Shown: positions 36,569 through 45,386 of the stretch, piece by piece | Position numbering within the stretch: the first letter of the stretch is position 1 | Layout: each line of letters starts with the position of its first letter | NCBI RefSeq assembly: GCF_003807585.1 | Contig: NZ_RMBX01000011.1 | Span: forward strand, 124,001-188,000 | Direction: 5' to 3' | From: Chitinophaga barathri | GTDB taxonomy: Bacteria > Bacteroidota > Bacteroidia > Chitinophagales > Chitinophagaceae | DNA length: 64,000 bases | Program-made: the position numbers and the translations under genes | The notes under the pieces: model-generated | Told to the model about the DNA's origin: nothing | Databases searched by the model: none | What the model saw: only the letters and a program-made list of their open reading frames with translations

Positions 36569-38788
36569 ATGCGGCGGATCTTTTTCATTTTAATATTAGC
36601 AGGGCTGTATCCCTATGTTTCGTTTGCCCAGCGCCCGGGCGTGGGGCTTACCCTGAGCGGGGGAGGCGCCAAAGGCCTGGCGCATATCGGCATATTGCAG
36701 GCCATAGACAGCGCCGGGCTGAAGATCAATTACGTGACCGGCACCAGTATGGGCAGCATCGTGGGCGCCCTTTACGCCATCGGTTATTCCGGAGACTCCA
36801 TCGAAACCATGGCCCGCAAGCTGGACTGGAACGTGCTTTTCTCCAACCAGCCCGTGCTCACGGATATCAGTTATGAAGAAAAAGCGGAGTACAACCGCTA
36901 CATGATAGAAGTCCCTTTCGAATACGGCAAACCCAAACTTACCTCCGGCGTGATCTCCGGCGAACAGCTGTGGCTGGAGCTGGCCAAGATGTGCTGGCCG
37001 GTGCGGGACGTAAAAGACTTCTCAAAGTTTAACATCCCTTTTAAATGTATCGCCACGGATGTGGCCACGGGCGAGATCGTAACGCTGGACCACGGCGAGA
37101 TCGTTTCGTGTATGCGCGCCAGTATGGCCATCCCTTCCGTGTTCACCGCCGTGAGGATCGGCAACCGCAAGCTGGTGGACGGAGGGGTGGTGCGCAACTT
37201 TCCCACCATCACCGCAAAGGAGATGGGCGCAAAGATCATCATCGGCAGCAACGTGAGCAACGGCCTGCGCCCCGCCGATGAGCTGCAAACCCCTATCGAT
37301 ATCCTGTACCAGCTCGGGTTTTATAAAGACGCGCAGGATTTTGTGGAAGCGCGGAAGATCACGGACGTATATATCCACCACGAACTGAAAGGATACGGCG
37401 CCGCCAGCTTTGGCAGCGTGGATTCCATCCTGGAAGAAGGCAAAAGAAGAGGCCGGGAGATGTACCCCGTCTTTAAGCGCATGGCGGACTCGCTGAACGC
37501 CCTGTATCCCGAAGCGCCCCTGGTGGCGGACCGCCTGCACCCCGTGCCGGATGTAGAAGTCACTTCCATCACCATCAAGGGCCTGGTACACTCCGATGAA
37601 AAGTTCTTCCGCGGCAGGCTGGGCCTGGAGCCGGGCGGCTGTTATTCCCCGGACAGGATCAGGGAGGCCATTCTGAATATATACGGCACGCGGTTCTACA
37701 AACAGATCACCTATCATATGAACCCGCTGGGTTACGGCAGGAGCGAACTGGAAATAGATGTGGAAGAGACGCCGCTCACGTATGTAAAAATGGGGCTGCA
37801 TTACAATACTTTCACGAACATCAGCGCGATCGTGAACATCACGCAGCGGAACTTCGTGGTGCCGAACAGCCGTGCCTTCGTAACGGTGGCCATCAGTGAG
37901 AACCCGCGCCTGCGCGCCGAGTTCTTCAAATACCTCGGCCGTAAACGTAACCTGGGCTTCGGGCTGGGCGCATATTACGAGAATGACCCGCTGAACTATT
38001 ACGAAAACTTCATCAAGATCCAGGAATACCGGAGCAAGTATGCTAACGTGGACGCGCATATGCAGTTTATGCTGAACCGCGTGATGGCCCTGGGGGTGGG
38101 CACACGGTGGGAATATTTCCGCATCAAACCCAAACTCTCGCCTTATGTGGAGCTGGACGGCAACAACAAACAATACCAGTCCTTTTTCTATTACGGCCTC
38201 AACACCATCGACCGGAAGTTGTACCCTACGCGCGGCGCGCAGATACAGCTGGAAGGCGGGGTGGTATACGGGCAGAACCCGGACATCCGGTTGAAAATGC
38301 TGGGGGAGGAACTGCCGCTGGACAGTGTAGGGTTTAACTTCAACGACTACCAGCGCCTGACGCTGAAAATGAACTATTATTTCCGGCTGAGCAGGAAAAG
38401 CACCCTGAACGTGAACGGGTATGCGGGTTTTAACTTCAACTACGACCTGGAACTGCTGAACGACTTTATGATCGGCGGGGTCACGGATTACAGCCGTAAC
38501 CAGATACCGTTCGTGGGCCTGTACGACGGGGAGATCAATACTTCCAGCGTGGCCGCGCTGCAGCTGGGCTGGCAATACGAAGCCATCCGCAACCTGTTTA
38601 TCATCCCCCGCGTGAACGCGGCGGTGTACGACCTGAACGGCAAGGCCAATCCCAAATACCGGTATGTGACGGGGTATGGCATCACGGCGGGTTTTGCGTC
38701 AAGGCTGGGGCCGATGGAGGCCACGCTGATGTACAGCGACCAGGCGAAGTACCTGAAAGCTTATGTGAATCTCGGGTTTCATTTCTGA
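36569..38788 (+). CDS. Patatin-like phospholipase with POTRA and Omp85 barrel
   Basis: Two-part outer-membrane protein of 739 residues. After a signal peptide ending in SFAQ comes a patatin domain: oxyanion hole LTLSGGGAKGLAHIG, nucleophile GTSMGSIVGAL and catalytic Asp in LVDGGVVRNFP. A POTRA-like domain follows (VEVTSITIKGLVHSDEKF, near residue 330), then an Omp85-type barrel ending in VNLGFHF. This is the PlpD-like layout of a self-inserted lipase passenger and barrel. It likely hydrolyses phospholipid outside the cell or in the outer membrane. Confidence 0.92.
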   Translation: MRRIFFILILAGLYPYVSFAQRPGVGLTLSGGGAKGLAHIGILQAIDSAGLKINYVTGTSMGSIVGALYAIGYSGDSIETMARKLDWNVLFSNQPVLTDISYEEKAEYNRYMIEVPFEYGKPKLTSGVISGEQLWLELAKMCWPVRDVKDFSKFNIPFKCIATDVATGEIVTLDHGEIVSCMRASMAIPSVFTAVRIGNRKLVDGGVVRNFPTITAKEMGAKIIIGSNVSNGLRPADELQTPIDILYQLGFYKDAQDFVEARKITDVYIHHELKGYGAASFGSVDSILEEGKRRGREMYPVFKRMADSLNALYPEAPLVADRLHPVPDVEVTSITIKGLVHSDEKFFRGRLGLEPGGCYSPDRIREAILNIYGTRFYKQITYHMNPLGYGRSELEIDVEETPLTYVKMGLHYNTFTNISAIVNITQRNFVVPNSRAFVTVAISENPRLRAEFFKYLGRKRNLGFGLGAYYENDPLNYYENFIKIQEYRSKYANVDAHMQFMLNRVMALGVGTRWEYFRIKPKLSPYVELDGNNKQYQSFFYYGLNTIDRKLYPTRGAQIQLEGGVVYGQNPDIRLKMLGEELPLDSVGFNFNDYQRLTLKMNYYFRLSRKSTLNVNGYAGFNFNYDLELLNDFMIGGVTDYSRNQIPFVGLYDGEINTSSVAALQLGWQYEAIRNLFIIPRVNAAVYDLNGKANPKYRYVTGYGITAGFASRLGPMEATLMYSDQAKYLKAYVNLGFHF

Positions 38789-38845
38789 TATGACGCCTGT
38801 GGCGGGAGGCGGGAATGAGTTGCCGCCGCCCCTGATCACCCGGCT

Positions 38846-39445
38846 TTAATGCATCCTGTCACCACGCACGGGCAGCGTCTGGATCATGTCCGCTTCATAT
38901 TTGAGCCATTCGGCCCAGCGGGTTTTTACCATTTCTTCAGGGAGATATTCATTGGCGAGATCGATGAAGAGGCGGTAGTGCCCTGCTTCGGAGATCATAA
39001 AACGGCGGTAGAACTCGCGGAGATAATCATCTTCCAGCCCTTCGCTGAGCAGGCGGAACCGCTCGCAGCTGCGGGCCTCTATGAGCGCGAAGATCAGGAG
39101 CCTGTCCAGCAGCACGGTGGCGGGCGCGCCGCCTTTCTGCTGGAAGTTCATGAGGTTGTTCACGTATTCATCTTTCCGCTGTTTGCCCAGTACAAAGCCG
39201 CGTTTTTTCATTTCGGCGAGCACCTGGCGGAAGTGGCCCCATTCTTCGGTGACGATGGGGGCGAGCTCATCCACGAGACGCTGTTTGTCCGGGTAACGCT
39301 GTATGAGCGAGATGCAGGAAGTGGCGGCCTTTTGTTCACAGAAAGCATGGTCCGTGAGCACTTCATCCAGCGAGATCGCCGCCAGGTTCACCCATCGCGG
39401 GTCTGTGGGTAACTTTAAGCCGAGTATTGAAACTTTACTGCTCAT
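38846..39445 (-). CDS. miaE: MiaE-like tRNA hydroxylase
   Basis: Ferritin-like di-iron protein of 199 residues that would hydroxylate the ms2i6A37 modification of tRNA. Iron ligands expected of the family are visible: DHAFCEQKAATSCISL, VTEEWGHFRQV, ALIEARSCERF and MISEAGHYRLFIDLANEY, giving the E-x-x-H pattern in repeats. The start at 39445 (MSSKVSILGLKLPTDPRW) matches family N-termini; the longer frame upstream does not. Divergent from the BioF-like gene with 54 bases between. Confidence 0.85.
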   Translation of the reverse strand: MSSKVSILGLKLPTDPRWVNLAAISLDEVLTDHAFCEQKAATSCISLIQRYPDKQRLVDELAPIVTEEWGHFRQVLAEMKKRGFVLGKQRKDEYVNNLMNFQQKGGAPATVLLDRLLIFALIEARSCERFRLLSEGLEDDYLREFYRRFMISEAGHYRLFIDLANEYLPEEMVKTRWAEWLKYEADMIQTLPVRGDRMH

Positions 39446-39487
39446 ACAGGTGTTGATATTGATCAGCGAAGTTACAGAGAAGATACT

Positions 39488-39495
39488 TAGTTTTG
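39488..39495 (+). promoter_or_regulatory. -7 box of the bioF-like gene
   Basis: TAGTTTTG fits the TAnnTTTG consensus and ends four bases before the ATG at 39500, again pointing to a leaderless transcript. Confidence 0.5.
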
Positions 39496-39499
39496 AACT

Positions 39500-40603
39500 A
39501 TGCAAAAGGAAGACTTTTTACAGGCAGCCCTCGGCAAACGCCGCGAGCAGCACGCCCTTCGCCAGCTGCGGCTGAGCGGCCAGCGTACGGACTTCTGCTC
39601 AAACGATTACCTGGGCCTTGCCCGCAGCGAAAAGATCCAGGAGAACGCGCATGCGATCACCAAACAGCTGGACCAGGTACATGGCAGCGGCGGCTCACGA
39701 CTGCTGGCCGGTAATTACGAACTGGTGGAAGAAGCGGAGCAGGTGATCGCCGAGTTTCACAATGCGCCCGCCGGCCTTATTTACAACTCCGGTTATGATG
39801 CGAACCTGGGCCTGTTTTCCTGCGTGCCCCAGAAGGGCGATGTGATCATTTACGACCAGCTTATCCACGCCAGCATCCGCGACGGCATCCGTCTTTCCGC
39901 GGCGCAGGCGTTTTCTTTCATACACAACGATCTTGAAGACCTTCAGAAAAAACTGCTCAATGCGGACGGCCGCGTGTTTGTAGCCGTAGAATCCCTGTAC
40001 TCGATGGACGGCGATATGGCCCCCCTGGAGGCTATATGCGACCTCTGCGACCGGCATCACGCCTACCTGGTGGTGGACGAAGCCCATGCCACCGGCGTGG
40101 CGGGAGACAGGGGAGAAGGCCTGGTGCAGGAGCTGGGGCTGGAAGAGCGGTGTTTTGCCCGGGTGCATACCTTTGGCAAAGCGGTGGGCTGCCATGGCGC
40201 GATCGTGCTGGGCAGCCTGTTCCTGCGGGAGTACCTGATCAATTTCAGCAGGCCTTTCATATACACTACTGCGTTACCGCCGCAGGCGGTGGCGGTGATG
40301 CTGAGCGCGTACGCCATTTTCCCGGACATGTATGCCGAAAGGCAGCATCTGCGTAGCCTTATAAAGCTGTTCCGCGAGCGGATGGGGGGCAACAGCATTA
40401 CACCCATCCAGGTGGTGATGGCCCCGGGTAATGAAAGGGCGCGGCAACTGGCCGCACAATTGCAGGAAGAAGGGCTGGATGTGAGGGCTATATTGCATCC
40501 TACGGTGCCGAAAGGGCAGGAACGTTTAAGAGTTGTGTTACATAGTTTTAACACGGTGGAGGAAGTGGAACAACTCGCCGCAATTGTATTGTCATATTCC
40601 TGA
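39500..40603 (+). CDS. bioF: 8-amino-7-oxononanoate synthase-like enzyme
   Basis: PLP-dependent alpha-oxoamine synthase of 367 residues. It shows TDFCSNDYLGLARSEKI, HGSGGSRLLAGN, LVVDEAHATGVAGDRGEG and the PLP lysine in HTFGKAVGCHGAIV. The size and motifs fit BioF, which joins pimeloyl-thioester and alanine in biotin synthesis. No other biotin gene is in the window, so a related acyltransferase of the same family cannot be excluded. Confidence 0.82.
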   Translation: MQKEDFLQAALGKRREQHALRQLRLSGQRTDFCSNDYLGLARSEKIQENAHAITKQLDQVHGSGGSRLLAGNYELVEEAEQVIAEFHNAPAGLIYNSGYDANLGLFSCVPQKGDVIIYDQLIHASIRDGIRLSAAQAFSFIHNDLEDLQKKLLNADGRVFVAVESLYSMDGDMAPLEAICDLCDRHHAYLVVDEAHATGVAGDRGEGLVQELGLEERCFARVHTFGKAVGCHGAIVLGSLFLREYLINFSRPFIYTTALPPQAVAVMLSAYAIFPDMYAERQHLRSLIKLFRERMGGNSITPIQVVMAPGNERARQLAAQLQEEGLDVRAILHPTVPKGQERLRVVLHSFNTVEEVEQLAAIVLSYS

Positions 40604-40650
40604 AAAGGCGTATATTAACATTGGATTTCCTTACCTTCTAAAGTTTTTTT

Positions 40651-41136
40651 ATGGAGATGAACCCAGTCTGGAGAAAAGTATTAGAAGAAGTCGGATTTGT
40701 ATCCTGGTACCGGTCCCTATCTGACGAGTTTCGCACGGAACCGCCCTTTGCGGACCACAGCATTACGGAGGCACAGGATATGATCATGGAGTTCGGTTTC
40801 AAAAAAACACATTTCGATCCAAAGACTTCTTTCTACCAGGTAGAAGGCGTGGACGACACACGCATTGTAAAAGGTTTAGGCGCGGGCGTGAGCATCTCGC
40901 TTAAAGACGGGAACGTGGAAGTGGTAGTGGCCTTTGATCTTGACAACGACACCCGCGTGGGCGGCACTTTCAGCCTGCTGCCCGGTATGCTCGGCGACGC
41001 CGGATCGCCCATCCGCAAACCTGTATTCACCAACTACAAAGAATTGTACGCACTGCTGAAAAAGATCTTCGAGAAGTACGATGACATCGGCAATAAGGTC
41101 ATCGACATTTACTTAGCCGAACCGGCAACCATGTAA
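40651..41136 (+). CDS. Conserved hypothetical protein, 161 residues
   Basis: Soluble protein without a signal peptide, not recognised. It begins with an amphipathic helix (NPVWRKVLEEVGFVSWY), has a beta-rich centre (GAGVSISLKDGNVEVVVAFD) and ends in a helix-strand region (LLKKIFEKYDDIGNKVI). No catalytic motif is seen. It lies 8 bases before the penicillin acylase gene, so the two are probably co-transcribed; a link in function is only inferred from that. Confidence 0.75.
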   Translation: MEMNPVWRKVLEEVGFVSWYRSLSDEFRTEPPFADHSITEAQDMIMEFGFKKTHFDPKTSFYQVEGVDDTRIVKGLGAGVSISLKDGNVEVVVAFDLDNDTRVGGTFSLLPGMLGDAGSPIRKPVFTNYKELYALLKKIFEKYDDIGNKVIDIYLAEPATM

Positions 41137-41144
41137 ACCTATTT

Positions 41145-43541
41145 ATGAGAATTATCCCGCTGATCTTCACGGTGGCGCTTGTATGGGCGTTGAACCACCG
41201 TTGGGGCGCCACGCCTCCTTTTGGAATGCTCTTCAGCCCTCAGCACGGTTTTTGGGTACATGCAGAGCCCGTTAATTCCCCGATCAATGAGCAACTTACC
41301 TTCCCGCAGCTGAAAGGCAGGGCGGAAGTATGGTTTGATGACCGTATGGTAGCCCACGTCTTTGCTGAGCAGGAGCCGGACGCTTATTTTATCCAGGGAT
41401 ACCTGCACGCCAAAAACCGCCTCTGGCAGATGGAACTGCAAACCCATGCCGCCGGCGGCAGGCTGAGCGAGATACTCGGCCCCAAACTGCTGGATTACGA
41501 CCGCCGCAAACGCCGCGAAGGCATGGTGTATGGCGCGGAACAGGTGGTAAAAGGCATTGAAGCCGATCCCGTCACCAAAATGGAGCTGGACAACTACACC
41601 GCGGGTATCAATGCCTACATCAGCGAGCTGCGCAGCCGCGATTACCCGCTGGAATACAAACTCCTGGGATACAGTCCCGAACCGTGGACCAATATCAAGA
41701 CCGGCCTGCTCGTAAAATACATGAGCGCGGACCTTGCCGCCACCGCGGATGATATTCCATACACCAACGCCCGCAATCATTTTTCCAAAGCAGACTTTGA
41801 CCAGTTATACCCGGATTTCACGGATGTGATCGCCCCGATCATCCCGAAAGGCACCCCGTACGCCGCGCCCACGCGCCGTGCTGTGCCCCCGCCTGACAGC
41901 ATTGTGAAAGCCGAATTTAAATACAACACGGAGCAGCAGGACCGGGACAAAGGCAGTAACAACTGGGCCGTGGCCGGGAGTAAAACCAAAAGCGGTAATC
42001 CCATCCTCTGCAACGACCCCCACCTGGAGCTGAGCCTGCCGAGCCTCTTTTACGAGATGCAGATCAAAACGCCCACCATGAACGTGTACGGCGTAAGCCT
42101 GCCCGGCGCGCCCGGTATCATTATCGGGTTCAACGACAATATGGGCTGGGGTTTCACGAACGGTTACGTGGACGTGCTGGACTATTACAAAATGGAGTTC
42201 CGCAACGGCAAAAAAGAATATCTCTTCAACGGACAGTACCGCCCGGCGGATCTGCGCGTGGAAGAGATCAAAATAAAAGGTCAGCCCACCTTCTACGATA
42301 CGGTAGCCTACACCGTATGGGGCCCGGTATTGTACGACGAAACCTTTACCGACCCGCGTTACAAAGGTTACCTCGCCATGCGCTGGACGGCCCACGACCA
42401 GAGCAACGAGCTGCGCAGCGTTCACTACCTGAATCATGCGAAGGGCTACGAGGACTACCTGGAGGCCATGAAATCCTGGAGCTGTCCCGGCCAGAACTTT
42501 GTATACGCCGGCAAAAAAGACGGCATCGCTATGTGGCACAACGGCAAGCACCCGCTGCGCTGGAAGGACCAGGGGAAGTTCGTAACTCCCGGCAGCGATA
42601 GCACCTACGCCTGGCAGGGTTTCATTCCCCAGGCGGAAAACCCGCACATCCACAATCCCGCGGAGGGTTTTGTGAGCTCCGCCAACCAACAGGCCACGGA
42701 CAGCACTTACCCTTATAACCTTTTCGGATATTACGACCTCTACCGGGGGCTGCGTATTCAGGAGCAATTGAGCCAGATGAGCGCGATTACGCCCGAGGAC
42801 ATGATGAAGCTCCAGAATGATAATAAAAACCGCCTGGCGGAGGCCGCAGTGCCCTTTCTGGCTAATTATGTGGCGGCAAACACCCTTAGCAGCAAACAAC
42901 AGGATTACTGGCGTATGATGTTCGCCTGGGACGGCGTAGCCGGCCCTGACAGCAAAGCCGCCACGCTCTTTAACCTCTGGTGGAGCAACCTGGAAGACGC
43001 CATCTGGAGTGACGAACTGCCGCTGAACGACAGCATCGCCTACGTGCAGCCCGAGGAAAAGACGCTGCTGTACTGGCTGATGCGGGACAGCGCCATGCAT
43101 TTCATCGACAATATCCATACGCCCCTCCGCGAGACGCTCGGGGAGCAGGTAACGGCCAGTTTCCGCAAGGCGGCGGACACGGCGGCCGTGCTGGATGGCA
43201 AAAGCGAGCTGGCGCTGGGGAAATTCCGGGGCACGGACATCCGGCACCTGAGCCGCAGCATCCCCGCTTTCAGCCGTATGCACCTGAATACAGGCGGCGG
43301 CCGCCACATCATCAATGCCACCAAAAAGACCACCGGCCCCAGCTGGCGGATGGTGGTGGAGCTGGGCCCCGAAACCAGGGCCTGGGGGATCTTCCCCGGC
43401 GGCCAAAGCGGGAACCCCGGCAGCAAATACTACGACAATATGGTGGATGACTGGCTGGCAGGGAAATATTATGCGCTGAAGGTGCTGGATGAGAAGAAAC
43501 CAGGGGAGGGGATTGTGGGGAAGATGGTGTTCGGGAAATGA
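41145..43541 (+). CDS. Penicillin acylase family N-terminal nucleophile hydrolase
   Basis: Secreted amidase of 798 residues. A hydrophobic N-terminus (MRIIPLIFTVALVWAL) targets it to the periplasm. The alpha-chain part shows HVFAEQEPDAYFIQGYLHAKNRLWQMEL in two blocks (GY-x-HA-x-DRLWQME type). The autocatalytic site is DKGSNNWAVAGSKTKSG, with Ser as the expected new N-terminal nucleophile of the beta chain, then PILCNDPHLELSLPS. Likely substrates are beta-lactams or N-acyl amides such as quorum-sensing lactones. Confidence 0.92.
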   Translation: MRIIPLIFTVALVWALNHRWGATPPFGMLFSPQHGFWVHAEPVNSPINEQLTFPQLKGRAEVWFDDRMVAHVFAEQEPDAYFIQGYLHAKNRLWQMELQTHAAGGRLSEILGPKLLDYDRRKRREGMVYGAEQVVKGIEADPVTKMELDNYTAGINAYISELRSRDYPLEYKLLGYSPEPWTNIKTGLLVKYMSADLAATADDIPYTNARNHFSKADFDQLYPDFTDVIAPIIPKGTPYAAPTRRAVPPPDSIVKAEFKYNTEQQDRDKGSNNWAVAGSKTKSGNPILCNDPHLELSLPSLFYEMQIKTPTMNVYGVSLPGAPGIIIGFNDNMGWGFTNGYVDVLDYYKMEFRNGKKEYLFNGQYRPADLRVEEIKIKGQPTFYDTVAYTVWGPVLYDETFTDPRYKGYLAMRWTAHDQSNELRSVHYLNHAKGYEDYLEAMKSWSCPGQNFVYAGKKDGIAMWHNGKHPLRWKDQGKFVTPGSDSTYAWQGFIPQAENPHIHNPAEGFVSSANQQATDSTYPYNLFGYYDLYRGLRIQEQLSQMSAITPEDMMKLQNDNKNRLAEAAVPFLANYVAANTLSSKQQDYWRMMFAWDGVAGPDSKAATLFNLWWSNLEDAIWSDELPLNDSIAYVQPEEKTLLYWLMRDSAMHFIDNIHTPLRETLGEQVTASFRKAADTAAVLDGKSELALGKFRGTDIRHLSRSIPAFSRMHLNTGGGRHIINATKKTTGPSWRMVVELGPETRAWGIFPGGQSGNPGSKYYDNMVDDWLAGKYYALKVLDEKKPGEGIVGKMVFGK

Positions 43542-43574
43542 TGTTTTGAGGGTTGCCGGATAGTGAGTTTTCTG

Positions 43575-43739
43575 TCAACACTTCGTATCGAACTTGTGGG
43601 GCTCCACCTGATAGCCGAGGGAGAAGCCGTCGCGCTCCTGGTTGATTACGATGCGGACCATGATAGTCGCTTTGCCATCAGGGTTAGTTCTGCCATTGCG
43701 TTTCCAGAATGAAATGGACAGGTCTTGACTTAACTTCAT
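43575..43739 (-). pseudogene. Integrase N-terminal fragment (arm-binding domain)
   Basis: A 54-codon frame starting MKLSQDLSISFWKRNGRTN, with IMVRIVINQERDGFSLGYQ and VEPHKFDTK at its end: the N-terminal arm-binding domain of a Bacteroidota tyrosine recombinase. It then stops abruptly. The remaining domains, beginning exactly where this fragment ends (GMINSKTPEAVEINK), lie on the opposite strand from 44246 on, beyond tRNA-Lys. Reading from the tRNA 3' end into this fragment gives the usual tRNA-attL-int order, so the gene was probably broken by an inversion. Confidence 0.85.
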
Positions 43740-43836
43740 AAACGATGTGTTTTGAAAGGTTTCTGAATCGATTACTTTGATACATTTTCATATCAGATTC
43801 AGTGCTTAAAACCCAGTATGGATAAGCCTTTCCGAG

Positions 43837-43888
43837 AAAAAAGGTAACACGAACTTAAAAACTTTTAGTGTTACCTTTTTTGTTACCT
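43837..43888. repeat. Three GGTAACA sites by the integrase 5' end
   Basis: AAAAAAGGTAACAC (43837-43850) and GTGTTACCTTTTTT (43868-43881) form a perfect 14-bp inverted repeat, and a third TGTTACCT follows at 43881-43888. They lie between tRNA-Lys and the integrase start, where attL arm-type binding sites are expected. A hairpin terminator is the other reading. Confidence 0.5.
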
Positions 43889-43934
43889 CTTAGCTTGGTA
43901 TAACATCGATTACAATCACACCACCAAAAACACA

Positions 43935-43968
43935 AAAGCCGCATAAACACTACGTTTTATGCGGCTTT
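43935..43968 (-). terminator. Terminator downstream of tRNA-Lys
   Basis: AAAGCCGCATAAA (43935-43947) and TTTATGCGGCTTT (43956-43968) form a perfect 13-bp stem, 24 bases after the tRNA 3' end on the minus strand. A/T runs on both sides would let it work in either direction. Confidence 0.8.
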
Positions 43969-43991
43969 AATATTATTTGCTTTCGCTTCTG

Positions 43992-44065
43992 TGATCCCGC
44001 TGGGACTCGAACCCAGGGCCCATACATTAAAAGTGTATTGCTCTACCAACTGAGCTACGGAATCA
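43992..44065 (-). tRNA. tRNA-Lys(UUU)
   Basis: 74-nt cloverleaf on the minus strand. The acceptor arms TGATTCC and GGGATCA pair with one G-T, the D-arm has AGCTCAGTTGGTAGAGC, and the anticodon stem ATACA/TGTAT closes the loop CTTTTAA with anticodon TTT. The T-arm has GGGTTCGAGTCCC in perfect form. CCA is not encoded. It marks the left edge of the mobile region and is the likely attachment site. Confidence 0.95.
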
Positions 44066-44364
44066 TCCCGTTTCGTTTTCGATTGGGAGTGCAAAGATAT
44101 GTATTAAATTATTTTTGCCAAATATTTCAGTCAATAAAATTTACAACACTACTCAAACCCTCTCCCAGCCCGCCTTACAAGAGCGAAAAAAATTTCCGGC
44201 AGCATGCCCTCGCTTTCTCATATTCATGCAGTGAATAATATTTAGTCCGGTATGATCAACAGCAAAACACCGGAGGCCGTTGAAATCAACAAGCACATCT
44301 TTCACGTACGCAATGAACTCATCCGGCATTACAATCTTCTAAAATCCCAGGGCACTACGCTACC

Positions 44365-45339
44365 ATGCTCAAAAATGCCTACCTCGGCACAGGCACTGAA
44401 AAGAGGATGTTACTGGAGGTGATCGATTTTCACAATGAGAAATTCACGGAAAAAGTAGAAAAGGGCAAACGCTCCGGCGGCACGCTGAAGAAATGGGTGT
44501 CTACACGGGACAAACTCGTTGCATACATGAAGCACGTCCACAAGTTGCCGGATATCCCTCTGGAAAGGATAGAATACGCCTTTGCGGAGGACTTTTTCGA
44601 TTACCTGACCCTTACCCTCGGCTTGCAGGATAATTCCGCTATGAAGTACCTGAAAAACACGAAGCAGCTGCTAAAGCTGGCCGTGCAACGGAAATGGGTA
44701 CAGCGTAATGCGCTGGAGGATTATGCCTGCTCTTATGTGAACCCGGAGCGGGATATATTGGACATTGGCGAAGTCAGTCTGCTGTTCAGCAAAAAGATTC
44801 CCATCCCGCGGCTGGAGGAAGCCAAAGATGCCTATCTGTTCATGACCCTTACCGGATATGCCTACAAAGACGCGCTGCTGCTCTCGCCGGATAATATCAT
44901 GAAATTCTTTGACGGGGAAGATTGGATCGTGAAGAACAGGGCAAAGACCTGGTGCCGGGAGAATGTGCCCTTACTCCCACTGGCAAAGGAGATTTTGAAT
45001 AAATATAAGGATCATCCGTATTGCCTGGCGCATAACTGCCTGCTGCCGATCAAGAGCAACCAGCGGTTTAATGGATACCTGAAGGAAATAGCCGACCTCT
45101 GCGGCATTAAAAAGAACCTCACTACCCACACGGCCCGCCATACCTTCGCCACCACCGTTACCCTGGCCAATGGTGTGCCGCTGGAGACGGTGAGTGCTAT
45201 GCTCGGGCATAAGTCCATCCGCACCACGCAGATTTATGCCAAGATTGTAGCCTCTAAGGTCAGTCAGGATATGCGGCCGTTGTATGAGAAGTTCAGTTTG
45301 GAGCTACCGGAATCATTTAAAAAACTCAAGGCTGTGTGA
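44365..45339 (+). CDS. Tyrosine recombinase, N-terminally truncated
   Basis: Catalytic and core-binding part of a Bacteroidota integrase, 324 residues. The SAM-like core-binding region is followed by catalytic LTTHTARHTFATTVTLAN (H-x-x-R), MLGHKSIRTTQIYAKI (His and nucleophile Tyr). The gene is damaged. Codons upstream from 44246 (GMINSKTPEAVEINKHIF) clearly belong to it but are in another frame, shifted by one missing base near the GGG at 44350-44352. The arm-binding domain lies inverted at 43575-43739. Activity is therefore doubtful, although the catalytic residues survive. Confidence 0.88.
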   Translation: MLKNAYLGTGTEKRMLLEVIDFHNEKFTEKVEKGKRSGGTLKKWVSTRDKLVAYMKHVHKLPDIPLERIEYAFAEDFFDYLTLTLGLQDNSAMKYLKNTKQLLKLAVQRKWVQRNALEDYACSYVNPERDILDIGEVSLLFSKKIPIPRLEEAKDAYLFMTLTGYAYKDALLLSPDNIMKFFDGEDWIVKNRAKTWCRENVPLLPLAKEILNKYKDHPYCLAHNCLLPIKSNQRFNGYLKEIADLCGIKKNLTTHTARHTFATTVTLANGVPLETVSAMLGHKSIRTTQIYAKIVASKVSQDMRPLYEKFSLELPESFKKLKAV

Positions 45340-45348
45340 GGGACGTGG

Positions 45349-45386
45349 CTACGAGCGTATCTTATTTAATTGAGATACGCTCGTAG
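45349..45386 (+). terminator. Hairpin after the integrase
   Basis: Perfect 14-bp inverted repeat starting CTACGAGCGTATCT (45349-45362) and ending at 45386, loop of 10 bases, ten bases after the integrase stop. There is no T-run; it could be a terminator or mark the junction to the AT-rich cargo. Confidence 0.55.
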
